Part shown: positions 33,097 to 42,324 of the stretch, one piece after another | How the letters are laid out: each line of letters opens with the position of its first letter | Position numbering within the stretch: position 1 is the first letter of the stretch | From: Candidatus Microthrix subdominans | GTDB taxonomy: Bacteria > Actinomycetota > Acidimicrobiia > Acidimicrobiales > Microtrichaceae | Assembly: GCA_016719385.1 (NCBI GenBank) | Contig: JADJZA010000011.1 | Span: forward strand, 182,007 to 246,006 | Length of the DNA stretch: 64,000 bases | Direction of reading: 5' to 3' | Translations under genes and position numbers: made by a program | Notes under the pieces: generated by a model | The model's input: only the letters and a program-made list of their open reading frames with translations | Database searches by the model: none | What the model was told of the DNA's origin: nothing

Positions 33097-34698
33097 ATGT
33101 TGGATGAGCTGGCAGTGACCGATCTGGGCGTTATCGCCCATGCCCGCTTGGATCTGCGCGACCACATGACCGCCCTCACCGGAGAGACCGGCGCCGGAAA
33201 GACGCTGCTGCTCGGTGCACTCGAGTTGCTTTCCGGCGCACGGGCCGACGCCACGGTGGTGCGGACCGGTGCGGACCAGGCGGTGGTCGAGGGACGCTTC
33301 TCGACCGAATCCGGCGACGAACTGGTGCTCCGACGGGTGGTCCTCCGCGAGGGCCGCAGCCGGGCGTATCGCAACGGCGAACTCGTCACGGTCGGCGAGC
33401 TGTCTGCGGCCGCTGAGGGGCTCCTCGAGATCCACTCCCAAGGTGCCCAACTGGCGCTGACGACGACAGCGGTTCAACGTCGGGCGCTCGACCGATGGGC
33501 GGCCATCGACCTGACCGAGCTGTCCGACGCCGACGCCGAGGCCGCAGCGCTGCGGTCCCAGCTCGGCGAGCTGGGTGGCGACGAACGGGCCCGGGTGCGC
33601 GAGATGGACCTGTTGGGGTTTCAGGTGGATGAGATCGATGCGGCCGGCCTGGGCGACGCCGCCGAGGACGCGTCGCTCGCCGCCGAGGAATCGCTGCTCG
33701 CCGATGCGGTCGGGCACCGGGAGGCGGCGGCCATGGCCCTGGGCATCGCCTCCGACGAGGGCGGCCTGTCCGACGCCCTCGCCGCCATGGCCGGCGCCCT
33801 CGCCGACCGCAAACCCTATGAGGACGCGTTGGCGCGGGTGCTCGCCCAGCAGGCGGAACTCGCCGACCTGACCAGCGATCTTCGCAATCAGGCCGAGACG
33901 ATCGAGGACGACCCCGAACGGCTCGAAGCCATCCGCCTGAGACGCGTCGAGCTACGCGATCTGTGCCGCAAGTACGGCGAGACGCTGGCGGATGTCATCG
34001 CCTTTGGCGACGAGTGCCGTCGGCGTCTCGACGAGCTGACCAATCGGGAGCGCCGCGCGGCCGAGCTGGAGGACGAACTCGCCCAGGCCACCGCCCGCCG
34101 CGACCGGGCCGCCGCCAAGGTCGGGGCCGCCCGCCGGGCCGCCGCTCCCAAACTGGCGGCGGAGGTCGAGGGCCGGCTGGCAGCGCTGGCGATGCCCCAG
34201 GCGACCCTGCAGATCGAGGTCGGCGAAGAGGATCCAGGCGACCGGGTGGAGTTTCGCCTCGCCGCCAACCCGGGGATCGACCCGGCACCGCTGCAACGGG
34301 CTGCCTCGGGCGGCGAGCTGTCCCGGGTATTGCTGGCGCTCAGGCTGGTGCTGTCGGGCGGCCCGGACACGATGGTGTTCGACGAGGTGGATGCCGGCAT
34401 CGGCGGCGCAACCGCCCTCGAGGTGGGTCGTGCCCTGGCGGAGGTGGCCGAGGGCTCGCAGGTGCTGGTCGTCACCCACCTGGCGCAGGTGGCCGCCCAC
34501 GCCGACCAACAGGTGCGGATCGCCAAGTCGATCGGCGAGGAGGCGACGACGACGACCGTCGAGCCGGTCGATGGCGAGGCTCGCCTGGCCGAGCTGGCGC
34601 GCATGTTGTCGGGAACGCCCGACTCGACGGCGACCCGTTCGAACGCCGAGGAACTGCTGGCCCGGGCGAGCAGGCCCGCCGTTGCGGAGAGGCACTGA
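33097..34698 (+). CDS. recN: DNA repair protein RecN
   Basis: RecN is an SMC-like ATPase that holds broken DNA ends in recombination repair. The 533-residue protein has Walker A GETGAGKT (about 29-36), a coiled-coil middle (about 150-345), the ABC signature ASGGELSRV and Walker B TMVFDEVDAGIGG. It is slightly short for the family (usually 550-590), with a compact coiled coil. Its stop overlaps the steA start. Confidence 0.93.
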   Translation: MLDELAVTDLGVIAHARLDLRDHMTALTGETGAGKTLLLGALELLSGARADATVVRTGADQAVVEGRFSTESGDELVLRRVVLREGRSRAYRNGELVTVGELSAAAEGLLEIHSQGAQLALTTTAVQRRALDRWAAIDLTELSDADAEAAALRSQLGELGGDERARVREMDLLGFQVDEIDAAGLGDAAEDASLAAEESLLADAVGHREAAAMALGIASDEGGLSDALAAMAGALADRKPYEDALARVLAQQAELADLTSDLRNQAETIEDDPERLEAIRLRRVELRDLCRKYGETLADVIAFGDECRRRLDELTNRERRAAELEDELAQATARRDRAAAKVGAARRAAAPKLAAEVEGRLAALAMPQATLQIEVGEEDPGDRVEFRLAANPGIDPAPLQRAASGGELSRVLLALRLVLSGGPDTMVFDEVDAGIGGATALEVGRALAEVAEGSQVLVVTHLAQVAAHADQQVRIAKSIGEEATTTTVEPVDGEARLAELARMLSGTPDSTATRSNAEELLARASRPAVAERH

Positions 34699-35942
34699 TG
34701 GCGTTGCGCCCGTCGAAGTCCCAGGCGCGCAGCGACGAGGAGTCGCTGGCGGCGCGCGCCCACATCATCGGTGAGGCCAAGGTCGACCGGCGCACCAAGG
34801 ACCTCGTCCAGCGGCTCAAGCCGGGCGACATCGCGGTGATCTCCCATACCGATCTCGACGTCGTGGCGGCCGAAACCCTGGTCGAGGCCCGCCCGGCAGC
34901 GGTGATCAACGCCGACGCCTCGTCCTCTGGGCGTTACCCGAACCAGGGGCCGCTGCTGGTCATCGGGGCGGGGATCCCGTTGGTCGACCGCTGCGGTCCG
35001 GACGTGATCGAGGAGATCGCCGACGGGGACCAGGTTCAGGTGGTCGGCGCCGAGGTCTACCGGGGCGACGTGTTGATCGCCCGAGGTGTCGAGGAGACCG
35101 TCGAGACCATCGCCGTCAGCCACCAGCTGGCCATGGACGGCCTCGACGCCGAATTCGGCCGGTTTGTCGCCAACACCCTCACCTACATCGAACAGGATCG
35201 CGACCTGCTGGGCAGCGACCTGGAGTTTCCCGACGTCGGCCTGGACTTCGACGGCCGACACGTTCTGATCGTGGTGCGCGGCTCCACCTATCGGGAGGAT
35301 CTCCAGATTCTCTCCGACAACGGCTACCTGGCCGACCTCAAGCCGATCCTGATCGGCGTCGACGGGGGCTCCGACGCGTTGATGGAGCTGGGGCACACGC
35401 CCGATCTGATCGTTGGCGACTTCGACTCGGTCACCGAACGGACGCTCCGCTCCGGTGCCCAGCTGGTGGTGCACGCCTACAAGGACGGTCATGCCCCCGG
35501 CGCCGCCCGCCTCGACGAGCTCGGCCTCGAGTACCACACGATGTCGGCGTCGGGTACGAGCGAGGACATCGCCATGCTGTTGGCCTACGAACAGGGTGCG
35601 GAGCTGATCGTGGCGGTGGGCACCCACACGTCGATGGTCGAGTTTCTCGATAAGGGCCGGGCGGGGATGGCCTCGACCGTCCTGGTGCGCATGAAGATCG
35701 GCACCCGCCTTGTCGACGCCAAGGGCGTGTCCAAGCTCTACCACACCGAGGTTCACACCCGCGACCTGATCCTGATGGTGCTGGCGGCTGCGTTCGCCCT
35801 CGGCGCGGTGGTGATGATCTCGGCGCCGATCCGTCTGATCATCAAGACCGCGTGGCTCAACCTGACCAACATGGCGCTGTTGTCTGCCGTCCCCGCCCCC
35901 GGAAGGCTGCTGAGCCTGGTGGCCCTCTGGAGTTTCTCGTGA
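34698..35942 (+). CDS. steA: SteA-like protein (Rv1697 family)
   Basis: In Corynebacterium SteA works with SteB to promote daughter-cell separation through peptidoglycan hydrolase activation. The 414-residue protein has a thiamine-pyrophosphokinase-like core (VINADASSSGRYPNQGP, GVDGGSDALMELGHTPDLIVGDFDSV) and C-terminal membrane segments (about 355-412). Gene order recN-steA-steB and the sequence identify it. It overlaps recN (ATGA) and steB (GTGA). Its role here is inferred from the family. Confidence 0.88.
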   Translation: MALRPSKSQARSDEESLAARAHIIGEAKVDRRTKDLVQRLKPGDIAVISHTDLDVVAAETLVEARPAAVINADASSSGRYPNQGPLLVIGAGIPLVDRCGPDVIEEIADGDQVQVVGAEVYRGDVLIARGVEETVETIAVSHQLAMDGLDAEFGRFVANTLTYIEQDRDLLGSDLEFPDVGLDFDGRHVLIVVRGSTYREDLQILSDNGYLADLKPILIGVDGGSDALMELGHTPDLIVGDFDSVTERTLRSGAQLVVHAYKDGHAPGAARLDELGLEYHTMSASGTSEDIAMLLAYEQGAELIVAVGTHTSMVEFLDKGRAGMASTVLVRMKIGTRLVDAKGVSKLYHTEVHTRDLILMVLAAAFALGAVVMISAPIRLIIKTAWLNLTNMALLSAVPAPGRLLSLVALWSFS

Positions 35943-37063
35943 TCAAGCTGCGCACCCACATCATCAGCCTGACGGCGGTGTTCCTCGCCCTCGGGATCGG
36001 GCTGGTGCTCGGTTCGACCTTCCTCGACCGGACCTTCGTCGACGCGCTCGACGCCCAGGTGAGGCGGCTCAACGATCGGGTCGACCAGCGAACCGAGGAG
36101 GTCGAGGCGCTCAACCGGGTGATCGACGAGCAGACCCTGACCGAGGAGGCGGCGGCGGACGCCGGCTACGAACAGCTGCTGGCCGGACAGCTGACCGATG
36201 CCCAGGTCGTCGTGCTGGCCAACCGGGGGATCGACGAGGACCAGGTCAACCGAACGGTCGAGGTGCTCCAAGCGGCCGACGCCGAGGTGCCGGCGGTGGT
36301 GTGGCTGACCGATCGCTGGAATCCGACCGACCCCCAGCGGTCCGCCGAGATTGCGGAGTCGCTCGACCTCGACACAACCGACCCGGCCCAGGTGACCGCC
36401 GAAGCGGCGGCGATGCTCGGTTTGGCGCTTGCGGGACCGACCCCGGCCACCAATGCCCCGGCCACCACTGCCCCGGCCACCACTGCCCCGGCCACCAATG
36501 CCCCGTCCACCACGGCGCAGGGTGATCCGACGACCACGGCGCCGACGGATGGCGCGGCGTCGACATCGACCACCGGCATCTCACCTGGCACCACGGTTGC
36601 GCTCGACGCCGGCCCCGAAGAGCTGCTCGAACGGTTGACCGACGCCGAGTTGATCGAGCAGGAGGCGGCGCCGGCGGGCAACCTGTCGGTGCCCGGACCT
36701 GAGGCGCTGATCGTCTCGATCACCGGCGAGGGCTCCTCGTTGGATCCGAAGAAGGCTTATCTGCCCATCGTCACCGAGCTGGTGTCGTTCAACCCCGGTC
36801 GCGTGCTGGTGGCCGAAACCCGCAACACCCGCACAATTCAAGCTGAAGCCACCGAGGACGACGTCCCCGTTCGCGGGGCCGCGCTCGAGGTGGTGCGGTC
36901 CGACGATGCACTGCGCGGTCAGAGCTCAACCCTCGATGGGCTGGAGAGCCCGTTGGGCAAGGCCGCCGTCGTCGTGGCGCTGATGGAGCTGCGGGAGGGC
37001 AAGACCGGGGACTACGGGTTGGCCGCCGGGACCGACGGTCCGGTGCCGTCGATCACCCGATGA
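35939..37063 (+). CDS. steB: SteB/MctB-like membrane-anchored coiled-coil protein (Rv1698 family)
   Basis: Known members are described either as SteA's partner SteB in cell separation or as MctB, linked to copper export. From GTG 35939 the protein has 374 residues: an N-terminal membrane helix (about 7-27), a coiled coil (about 33-65), and an extracytoplasmic domain interrupted by a Thr/Ala/Pro-rich stretch (about 165-220) made of PATTA-type repeats. That stretch looks like a flexible or O-glycosylatable linker. Confidence 0.85.
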   Translation: MIKLRTHIISLTAVFLALGIGLVLGSTFLDRTFVDALDAQVRRLNDRVDQRTEEVEALNRVIDEQTLTEEAAADAGYEQLLAGQLTDAQVVVLANRGIDEDQVNRTVEVLQAADAEVPAVVWLTDRWNPTDPQRSAEIAESLDLDTTDPAQVTAEAAAMLGLALAGPTPATNAPATTAPATTAPATNAPSTTAQGDPTTTAPTDGAASTSTTGISPGTTVALDAGPEELLERLTDAELIEQEAAPAGNLSVPGPEALIVSITGEGSSLDPKKAYLPIVTELVSFNPGRVLVAETRNTRTIQAEATEDDVPVRGAALEVVRSDDALRGQSSTLDGLESPLGKAAVVVALMELREGKTGDYGLAAGTDGPVPSITR

Positions 37064-37091
37064 GCGACACCCCTCTGCGCAGGGGGGCGGC

Positions 37092-38717
37092 TTGACCGAG
37101 ACGACCGTCGCCCCCCGCACCAACCTGACCCGTGCGACCGCCGGGATGTCGGCGGTGACGCTGGTCAGCCGGTTGACCGGGTTCGTCCGCGTCTGGGTCG
37201 TGCTCAACGTGCTCGGCTCCACGTTGCTCAACGACGTCTACCAGTCGGCCAACTACGTCCCGAACATCCTCTATGAGCTGCTGGCCGCCGGTGCGCTTCA
37301 GGCGGTGCTGGTGCCACAGATCGTGGCGGAGCTGAAACATGATGACCGGCGCAAGGCCGACCAGTTGGCCAGCTCGGTACTGGTGCACGGATCGGTGATC
37401 CTCGGGGTGGTCGCCGCCATCGGCATCGTGTTGGCCCCGCAGATCATGGCCGTGTCGCTCGGCGGGATCAGCGAACCGATCGCACGGCAGCGAGCGATCA
37501 CCCTGGGCTCCCAGTTCCTGTGGCTGTTTTTGCCGCAGGTGGTGTTGTACCTGATCAACGCTGTGGCCACAGCGCTGCTCAATGCCCGCGACCGGTTCCT
37601 GTTGCCGGCGGCCGCACCGCTGCTGAACAACATCGTCGTGATCGCCACCTACCTGGTCTTCGCTGCGATGCGAGGCGACCAGGAGCCCAACCTGCTGTTG
37701 ACCGGGCCCGAGAAGTGGGTGCTCGCCGGGGGAACCACACTGGGCGTGGTCGTGTTCTGCGTGGCGGTCGGCGCCGGAGCGTGGGCCGACGGCTTCCGAC
37801 CCAGGCGGCCGCTGTCGCCGCGCGACCCGGCGCTGGTGCACTTCGGGCGCCAGTCGACGTGGGCAATCGCCTACCTGGCCCTCCAACCGCTGCTCGTGCT
37901 CGTCGTGATCAGGCTGTCGTCCGCCGAAGCCGGCAACTTCATCATCTGGCAGACCGCCTGGCAGGTCTTTCTGCTTCCCCATACCGTCCTGGCGGTTCCG
38001 ATCCTCACGACAAGGTTTCCCACGATGTCCCGTCAGGTGCAGGCGGGCGATCGCCGGGGGTTCTCCGGGTCGGTGGGCGCCGGGGTGAGGGCGATCGCCA
38101 CCGTCTCGCTGGTCTCCGGGGCGTTTTTGGTGGCGGCCGCCCCGCTGGTGGCGCGCGTCATCGCCATCAGCGACCGGGCAGGCGACCCTGACGTGCTCGC
38201 CGGTGGCCTGATCGGCTTTGCCCCCGGGCTGATCGGCTTCGGCATCTTCCTGCTGTTGACCCGCGCCTTCTACGCGCTCCAGGACACCCGTACCCCGGCG
38301 CTGGTCAACGTCGTGGCCACCTCCCTGGCCGCACTGGCGATGATCGTTGGGATCCAGCTGGTCAGCGACGAGCTTCGGGTGGGGGCGATGTCGCTGGGCT
38401 TCTCGCTGGGTCAAACGTTCGGCGCAGCGGTGCTCGCCGTGTTGTTGTATCGGCGGGGGGTGGCGCGCGACTCGCCGCTGGCGCGTCTGGGGGCGCAGTT
38501 CGGGCGTCGCCTGGCGGCGGCCGCCGGGGCGACCGCGTTGGGGTGGATGGTGGCCCACGAGTTCGTCGGCGCCGGCTGGTCAGTCGCGGCGCTCGGATCG
38601 GGTGTCACCGGCGGGGTGGTCGTCGCCACCTTCCTCGTGCTGTGGTGGGGGATCGGCGGGCCGACGCCCGGCCGGGCGGTCAAGACGATGGGCGCCACCG
38701 AGCGGGGCTGGTCATGA
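37092..38717 (+). CDS. murJ: Lipid II flippase MurJ
   Basis: MurJ moves lipid-linked peptidoglycan precursor across the membrane. The 541-residue MATE-like protein with about 14 helices contains RLTGFVRVWVV near the N-terminus and NILYELLAAGALQAVLVP. TTG 37092 is the probable start, just behind a GGGGGGCGG stretch acting as ribosome binding site. It lacks the pseudokinase extension of mycobacterial MviN. Its neighbours are steB and a glycosyltransferase; the stop overlaps the next ATG. Confidence 0.9.
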   Translation: MTETTVAPRTNLTRATAGMSAVTLVSRLTGFVRVWVVLNVLGSTLLNDVYQSANYVPNILYELLAAGALQAVLVPQIVAELKHDDRRKADQLASSVLVHGSVILGVVAAIGIVLAPQIMAVSLGGISEPIARQRAITLGSQFLWLFLPQVVLYLINAVATALLNARDRFLLPAAAPLLNNIVVIATYLVFAAMRGDQEPNLLLTGPEKWVLAGGTTLGVVVFCVAVGAGAWADGFRPRRPLSPRDPALVHFGRQSTWAIAYLALQPLLVLVVIRLSSAEAGNFIIWQTAWQVFLLPHTVLAVPILTTRFPTMSRQVQAGDRRGFSGSVGAGVRAIATVSLVSGAFLVAAAPLVARVIAISDRAGDPDVLAGGLIGFAPGLIGFGIFLLLTRAFYALQDTRTPALVNVVATSLAALAMIVGIQLVSDELRVGAMSLGFSLGQTFGAAVLAVLLYRRGVARDSPLARLGAQFGRRLAAAAGATALGWMVAHEFVGAGWSVAALGSGVTGGVVVATFLVLWWGIGGPTPGRAVKTMGATERGWS

Positions 38718-39820
38718 GCCCCCGTCGCGTGCTGTTGGTGCTCGGGCCATCCGCCGGGGGCATCCGCCAGCATGTCGCCGTGCTGGCCGGCGCGCTGGAA
38801 CAGCGGGGCTGGACGGTGCGGGTGGCGGGCCCTCCCGGGGTGATGGACGGGCTCCGCCGTCTCGATGCCGAGATCGACGTCCCGGCGTCCAAGCGGCCGG
38901 ATCGTCTGCTGCGCGCCGCTGGTCAGCTCCGCCGGGTCCGCGGCGACGCCGAGGTCATCCACGCCCATGGCTTCGGTGCCGCGGCGGTGAGCCGGCTGGC
39001 CCGCCTCGGGCGTCCGCTGGTCGTGACGGTCCACAACCTGGTCATCCCCGAGAACGCTGGCCGGTTTCACGCCGCCAAGGTGTGGTTGGCCCGTCAGGTG
39101 CTCGCCGGCTGCGACCGCGTGATCGTCATCTCCCCGGAGATCGATGCCGAGGTGGCCACGGTCGTCCCCGACGAGCGTCGACGCTACGTCCTGCCGATGT
39201 CGGCCGAACGTTCCCCCGACCGCGATCGGGCCACCACCCGCGAGGCGCTCGGCATCGCCGAGGGCATCCCGTTGGTGGTGGTCGTCGCCCGCATCAACCC
39301 TCAGAAGGACCTGGGCACGTTCCTGCGGGCCATGGCGGCGGTACGTGACCGCCTGCCCCAGGTCCGTGCGATCGTCGTCGGCGACGGTGAGGAGGCCGAG
39401 GCGACCACGCTGGAGGCACTGCGCCAGTCCCTCCGCTTGGGGTCCACCGTCGAGTTTGTGGGTCGGCGGACCAACCCGGCCGACGAGATGATGGCGGCCG
39501 ACGTCGTCGCGCTGTCGTCGGCCTGGGAGGGATCGCCGATCGCCGTCGTCGAGGCGCTGCGCCTGGGACGCCCGTTGGTGTCAACCGCGGTCGGCACCGT
39601 CCCCTACGACCTGACCGACGGGGTCGACGCCCGGGTGGTGCCGATCGGTGACCCCGCGGCACTCGGGACGGCGATCGTCGAGGTGCTCACAGACCCGGTG
39701 AAGGCCGAGGCGATGGCCCAGCGGGGACGGAAATTGGCCGAGCGCATCTACGAGCCCGATCGTCTCGTCGACCAGATCGTCGACGTCTATGGTGAGGTAC
39801 TGATGGAGGCGAGCATCTGA
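38714..39820 (+). CDS. GT4-family glycosyltransferase
   Basis: This 368-residue GT-B glycosyltransferase has a glycine-rich N-terminal loop (LGPSAGGIRQHV), the acceptor-domain HAHGF, VVVVARINPQKDLGTF at the domain junction and the nucleotide-sugar EGSPIAVVEAL motif (about 283-293). The donor and acceptor are unknown. It overlaps murJ and the next gene by 4 nt each, which points to envelope polysaccharide or lipid glycosylation. Confidence 0.88.
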   Translation: MSPRRVLLVLGPSAGGIRQHVAVLAGALEQRGWTVRVAGPPGVMDGLRRLDAEIDVPASKRPDRLLRAAGQLRRVRGDAEVIHAHGFGAAAVSRLARLGRPLVVTVHNLVIPENAGRFHAAKVWLARQVLAGCDRVIVISPEIDAEVATVVPDERRRYVLPMSAERSPDRDRATTREALGIAEGIPLVVVVARINPQKDLGTFLRAMAAVRDRLPQVRAIVVGDGEEAEATTLEALRQSLRLGSTVEFVGRRTNPADEMMAADVVALSSAWEGSPIAVVEALRLGRPLVSTAVGTVPYDLTDGVDARVVPIGDPAALGTAIVEVLTDPVKAEAMAQRGRKLAERIYEPDRLVDQIVDVYGEVLMEASI

Positions 39821-42225
39821 TGGCCCCCGACCGCTCGCCGCCGACGTCCAACAGCGTGCCACCGGCGTCCAACTGTGTGCCACCCGCATCCGCCGTGCGC
39901 ACCTGGGTACAGCGGGTGGTGATCGCATCGCTGGTCGTCTTGACCCTCGGCACGATCCTCGCCGTCGTCGCCCGCTCCGGGGCCGCCGAGGTGGAGCTGG
40001 CAACCGCGGCCGAGGCCCCCGAGCGCATCATCGTCGTCACCACACCCCGCCTGAGGTGGGCTGACGTCACCGACGACACGCCCAATCTGGCGGCCTTCGC
40101 CGGCGACGGGGTGATCGCGTCGATGAGCGTGCGAACCCTGGGCCCGGTCACCGACCCCCCCGAGGGCTACCTGACACTGGGGGCCGGCAACCGGGCGGGC
40201 GCGCCGCCCAGCTCGTTCGTTCAACTCGACCGGCCCGGGTTGGTTTACGGCCCCGACGAGATGGTCGAGGGCCAAACCGCCGCCGAAGTGTTCGAGGAGC
40301 GAACCGGGGTGGACCCGACCGGTGTCGCACTCGCCGTCAACATCGGCGCGATCATCGAGTACAACGAAGCCCTCAAGTACGGCTCCCAGGTGGGGTCGCT
40401 GGCCGACGCCCTCACCCGAGACGACCGGCAGATGGCTGCGATCGGCAACGCCGATTTGGCCGACCCCGAGCGGCGCTCGAGGGCGGCAGCCCTGATGGCG
40501 ATCACCCCCGATGGGCAGGTGGCGGCAGGCTCGGTCACGCCCAGCCTGCTGATGTCCGATGACGAGTCGGCGGGAGGGGTTCGGCTCGACCCGGGCGCCG
40601 TCGCCAAGGCCACCTCCGAGGCCCTCGACAGCTCCGATGTGGTGGTGGTCGAGCTCTCCGACCTTGAGCGGGCGGCGCAGGTGATCAACGACAAGCTCTC
40701 GCCGGCGGAGGCCGAACGGCTGCAACGCCGCGCGCTCCAACAATCCGACGAGGTCCTCGGCGAGGTGCTCGACCTGGTCGATCCAACCAGGGACCTCACC
40801 CTGATGTTGACCCCGGACGTGCCCTTTGGACCTGCACAGCTGGGGATTTTTGCCGCTCAGGGGCCCGGCTTGGACCCGGGGTGGGCCCGCTCGGCCTCTA
40901 CCCGTCGAACCGGCTACGTCACGCTGACCGACATCGCCCCCTCGATCCTGGCGGCCTTCGACATCAAACTGCCGACGTCGATGCCCGATACCCGGCTGAT
41001 CCGCTCGGCCGACCGCGCCGGCGGTCAGCTGCCGATCGCCGAGCTGACCGAGGCCAACGACACGTCGGTGTGCATCATGGCGACGCACGATCCCGCAGCG
41101 ACGATCTTCGTCGTCCTGATCGTCCTGTTGGTGTTGTTGACCGTCGGGCTGTGGTACTTCCGGCCGACGCTGGTGCGGCACCTGGCGGTTCCGGCGCTCA
41201 CGTTGATGGCGGTACCGCCGGTTGCGTTCATGATGGGGCTGTCCGGCCGGCTCGCCTGCGTTCCGCCCCCGCTCTACGTCGCGCTGATGGTCGGGGGCTC
41301 CGCCGTCCTCGCCTTCGCGGTCATGGCGCTGACGCGACGCTGCCTGGTGGCCGCCCCGGTCACGATCGCTGCGCTGAGCTTCGTCGTGCTCGTCGTCGAC
41401 CTGTGGACCGGTGCCACGCTTCAGATCGACACGGTGTTCGGCTATTCGCCACAGGTGGCCGGGCGCTTCGCCGGGCTGGGCAACCTGGCCTTCGCGCTGT
41501 TGGCCGTCTCGGCGCTCATTTTGGCGTCGGTCGGTCAGGCGCTGGTGTGGCCGTCCCGCCAGGACGGGGACGAACCTGGGTCCACCCGGGCATCGCCGGT
41601 CGTCCTGGTGGCGATCGGCCTGCTGGCGATCACCACCGTGATCGTCGATGGCCACCCGGCGCTGGGCAGCGACGTCGGTGGCGTGTTGGCGCTGGTCCCG
41701 GCGTTCTCGATCATCGTCCTGCTGTTGGCCGGGCGGAGGGTCGGGTGGAAAACGATGGGCCTGATCGGTATCGGCACCGTGGCCGTGCTCGGCGTGTTCG
41801 GGGCGATCGATCTGGCCCGACCGCCGGACCAGCGCACCCATCTGGGGCGGTTCCTCGAGTCGGTGGCCAACGGCGAGGCGGGCACCATCCTGTCCCGCAA
41901 GATCGACGCCAACCTGTCGATCCTCACCTCGTCGGTCTGGTCGCTCGTGTTGCCCGTCGCTGCGGTCTTTGTCGTCTTCCTCGCCACCCGCTCGAACACG
42001 CCGTTGACCGAGGTGCTCCGTCGGGTGCCCGGCATGCGGCTGCTCGTCGACGCAGCGATGCTGTGTGCCCTGCTCGGCGCCGCGCTCAACGACTCCGGCG
42101 TGGCCATCATCGGCTTGTTCCTCGCCGTGTTGGTCCCGATGACGCTGTTCCTGCTCACACGATTGGACGAGATCCAAGCCGACTACCCGGTGATCGCCGG
42201 GCATCGTCGTCCGAAGGACGCGTGA
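39820..42225 (+). CDS. Polytopic membrane protein with alkaline-phosphatase-like ectodomain
   Basis: This 801-residue protein is not recognised as a named family. It has one N-terminal membrane helix (about 30-50), an extracytoplasmic domain (about 60-425) with features of the alkaline phosphatase/phosphopentomutase superfamily (IIVVTTPRLRWADVTDDTPNL; TDIAPSILAAFDIKLP near its end), and about 11 further helices (about 427-785). It is coupled by a 4-nt overlap to the glycosyltransferase and lies in the steA-steB-murJ operon. It may transfer or remove a phospho-group on an envelope glycopolymer, but this is inference. Confidence 0.7.
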   Translation: MAPDRSPPTSNSVPPASNCVPPASAVRTWVQRVVIASLVVLTLGTILAVVARSGAAEVELATAAEAPERIIVVTTPRLRWADVTDDTPNLAAFAGDGVIASMSVRTLGPVTDPPEGYLTLGAGNRAGAPPSSFVQLDRPGLVYGPDEMVEGQTAAEVFEERTGVDPTGVALAVNIGAIIEYNEALKYGSQVGSLADALTRDDRQMAAIGNADLADPERRSRAAALMAITPDGQVAAGSVTPSLLMSDDESAGGVRLDPGAVAKATSEALDSSDVVVVELSDLERAAQVINDKLSPAEAERLQRRALQQSDEVLGEVLDLVDPTRDLTLMLTPDVPFGPAQLGIFAAQGPGLDPGWARSASTRRTGYVTLTDIAPSILAAFDIKLPTSMPDTRLIRSADRAGGQLPIAELTEANDTSVCIMATHDPAATIFVVLIVLLVLLTVGLWYFRPTLVRHLAVPALTLMAVPPVAFMMGLSGRLACVPPPLYVALMVGGSAVLAFAVMALTRRCLVAAPVTIAALSFVVLVVDLWTGATLQIDTVFGYSPQVAGRFAGLGNLAFALLAVSALILASVGQALVWPSRQDGDEPGSTRASPVVLVAIGLLAITTVIVDGHPALGSDVGGVLALVPAFSIIVLLLAGRRVGWKTMGLIGIGTVAVLGVFGAIDLARPPDQRTHLGRFLESVANGEAGTILSRKIDANLSILTSSVWSLVLPVAAVFVVFLATRSNTPLTEVLRRVPGMRLLVDAAMLCALLGAALNDSGVAIIGLFLAVLVPMTLFLLTRLDEIQADYPVIAGHRRPKDA

Positions 42226-42324
42226 GCACTTCCGGTAGCCTGATCACCCAGCGAGCAGATGCGGACCGATGACGCTGGGGCTTCTCCGCGTCCTGGGCGC
42301 GTCAACGACTGTGGGAGCGTGAGA

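Noticed and set aside
33888..35756. 622-residue minus-strand frame opposite recN/steA
   Set aside because: Antisense shadow; composition is His/Asp/Gly/Arg-rich with no motif, while recN and steA carry full family signatures.
39787..42204. 805-residue minus-strand frame opposite the polytopic membrane protein
   Set aside because: Translation is Gln/Arg/Asp/His low complexity typical of antisense to hydrophobic GC-rich genes; the plus-strand gene has clear membrane helices and 4-nt coupling.
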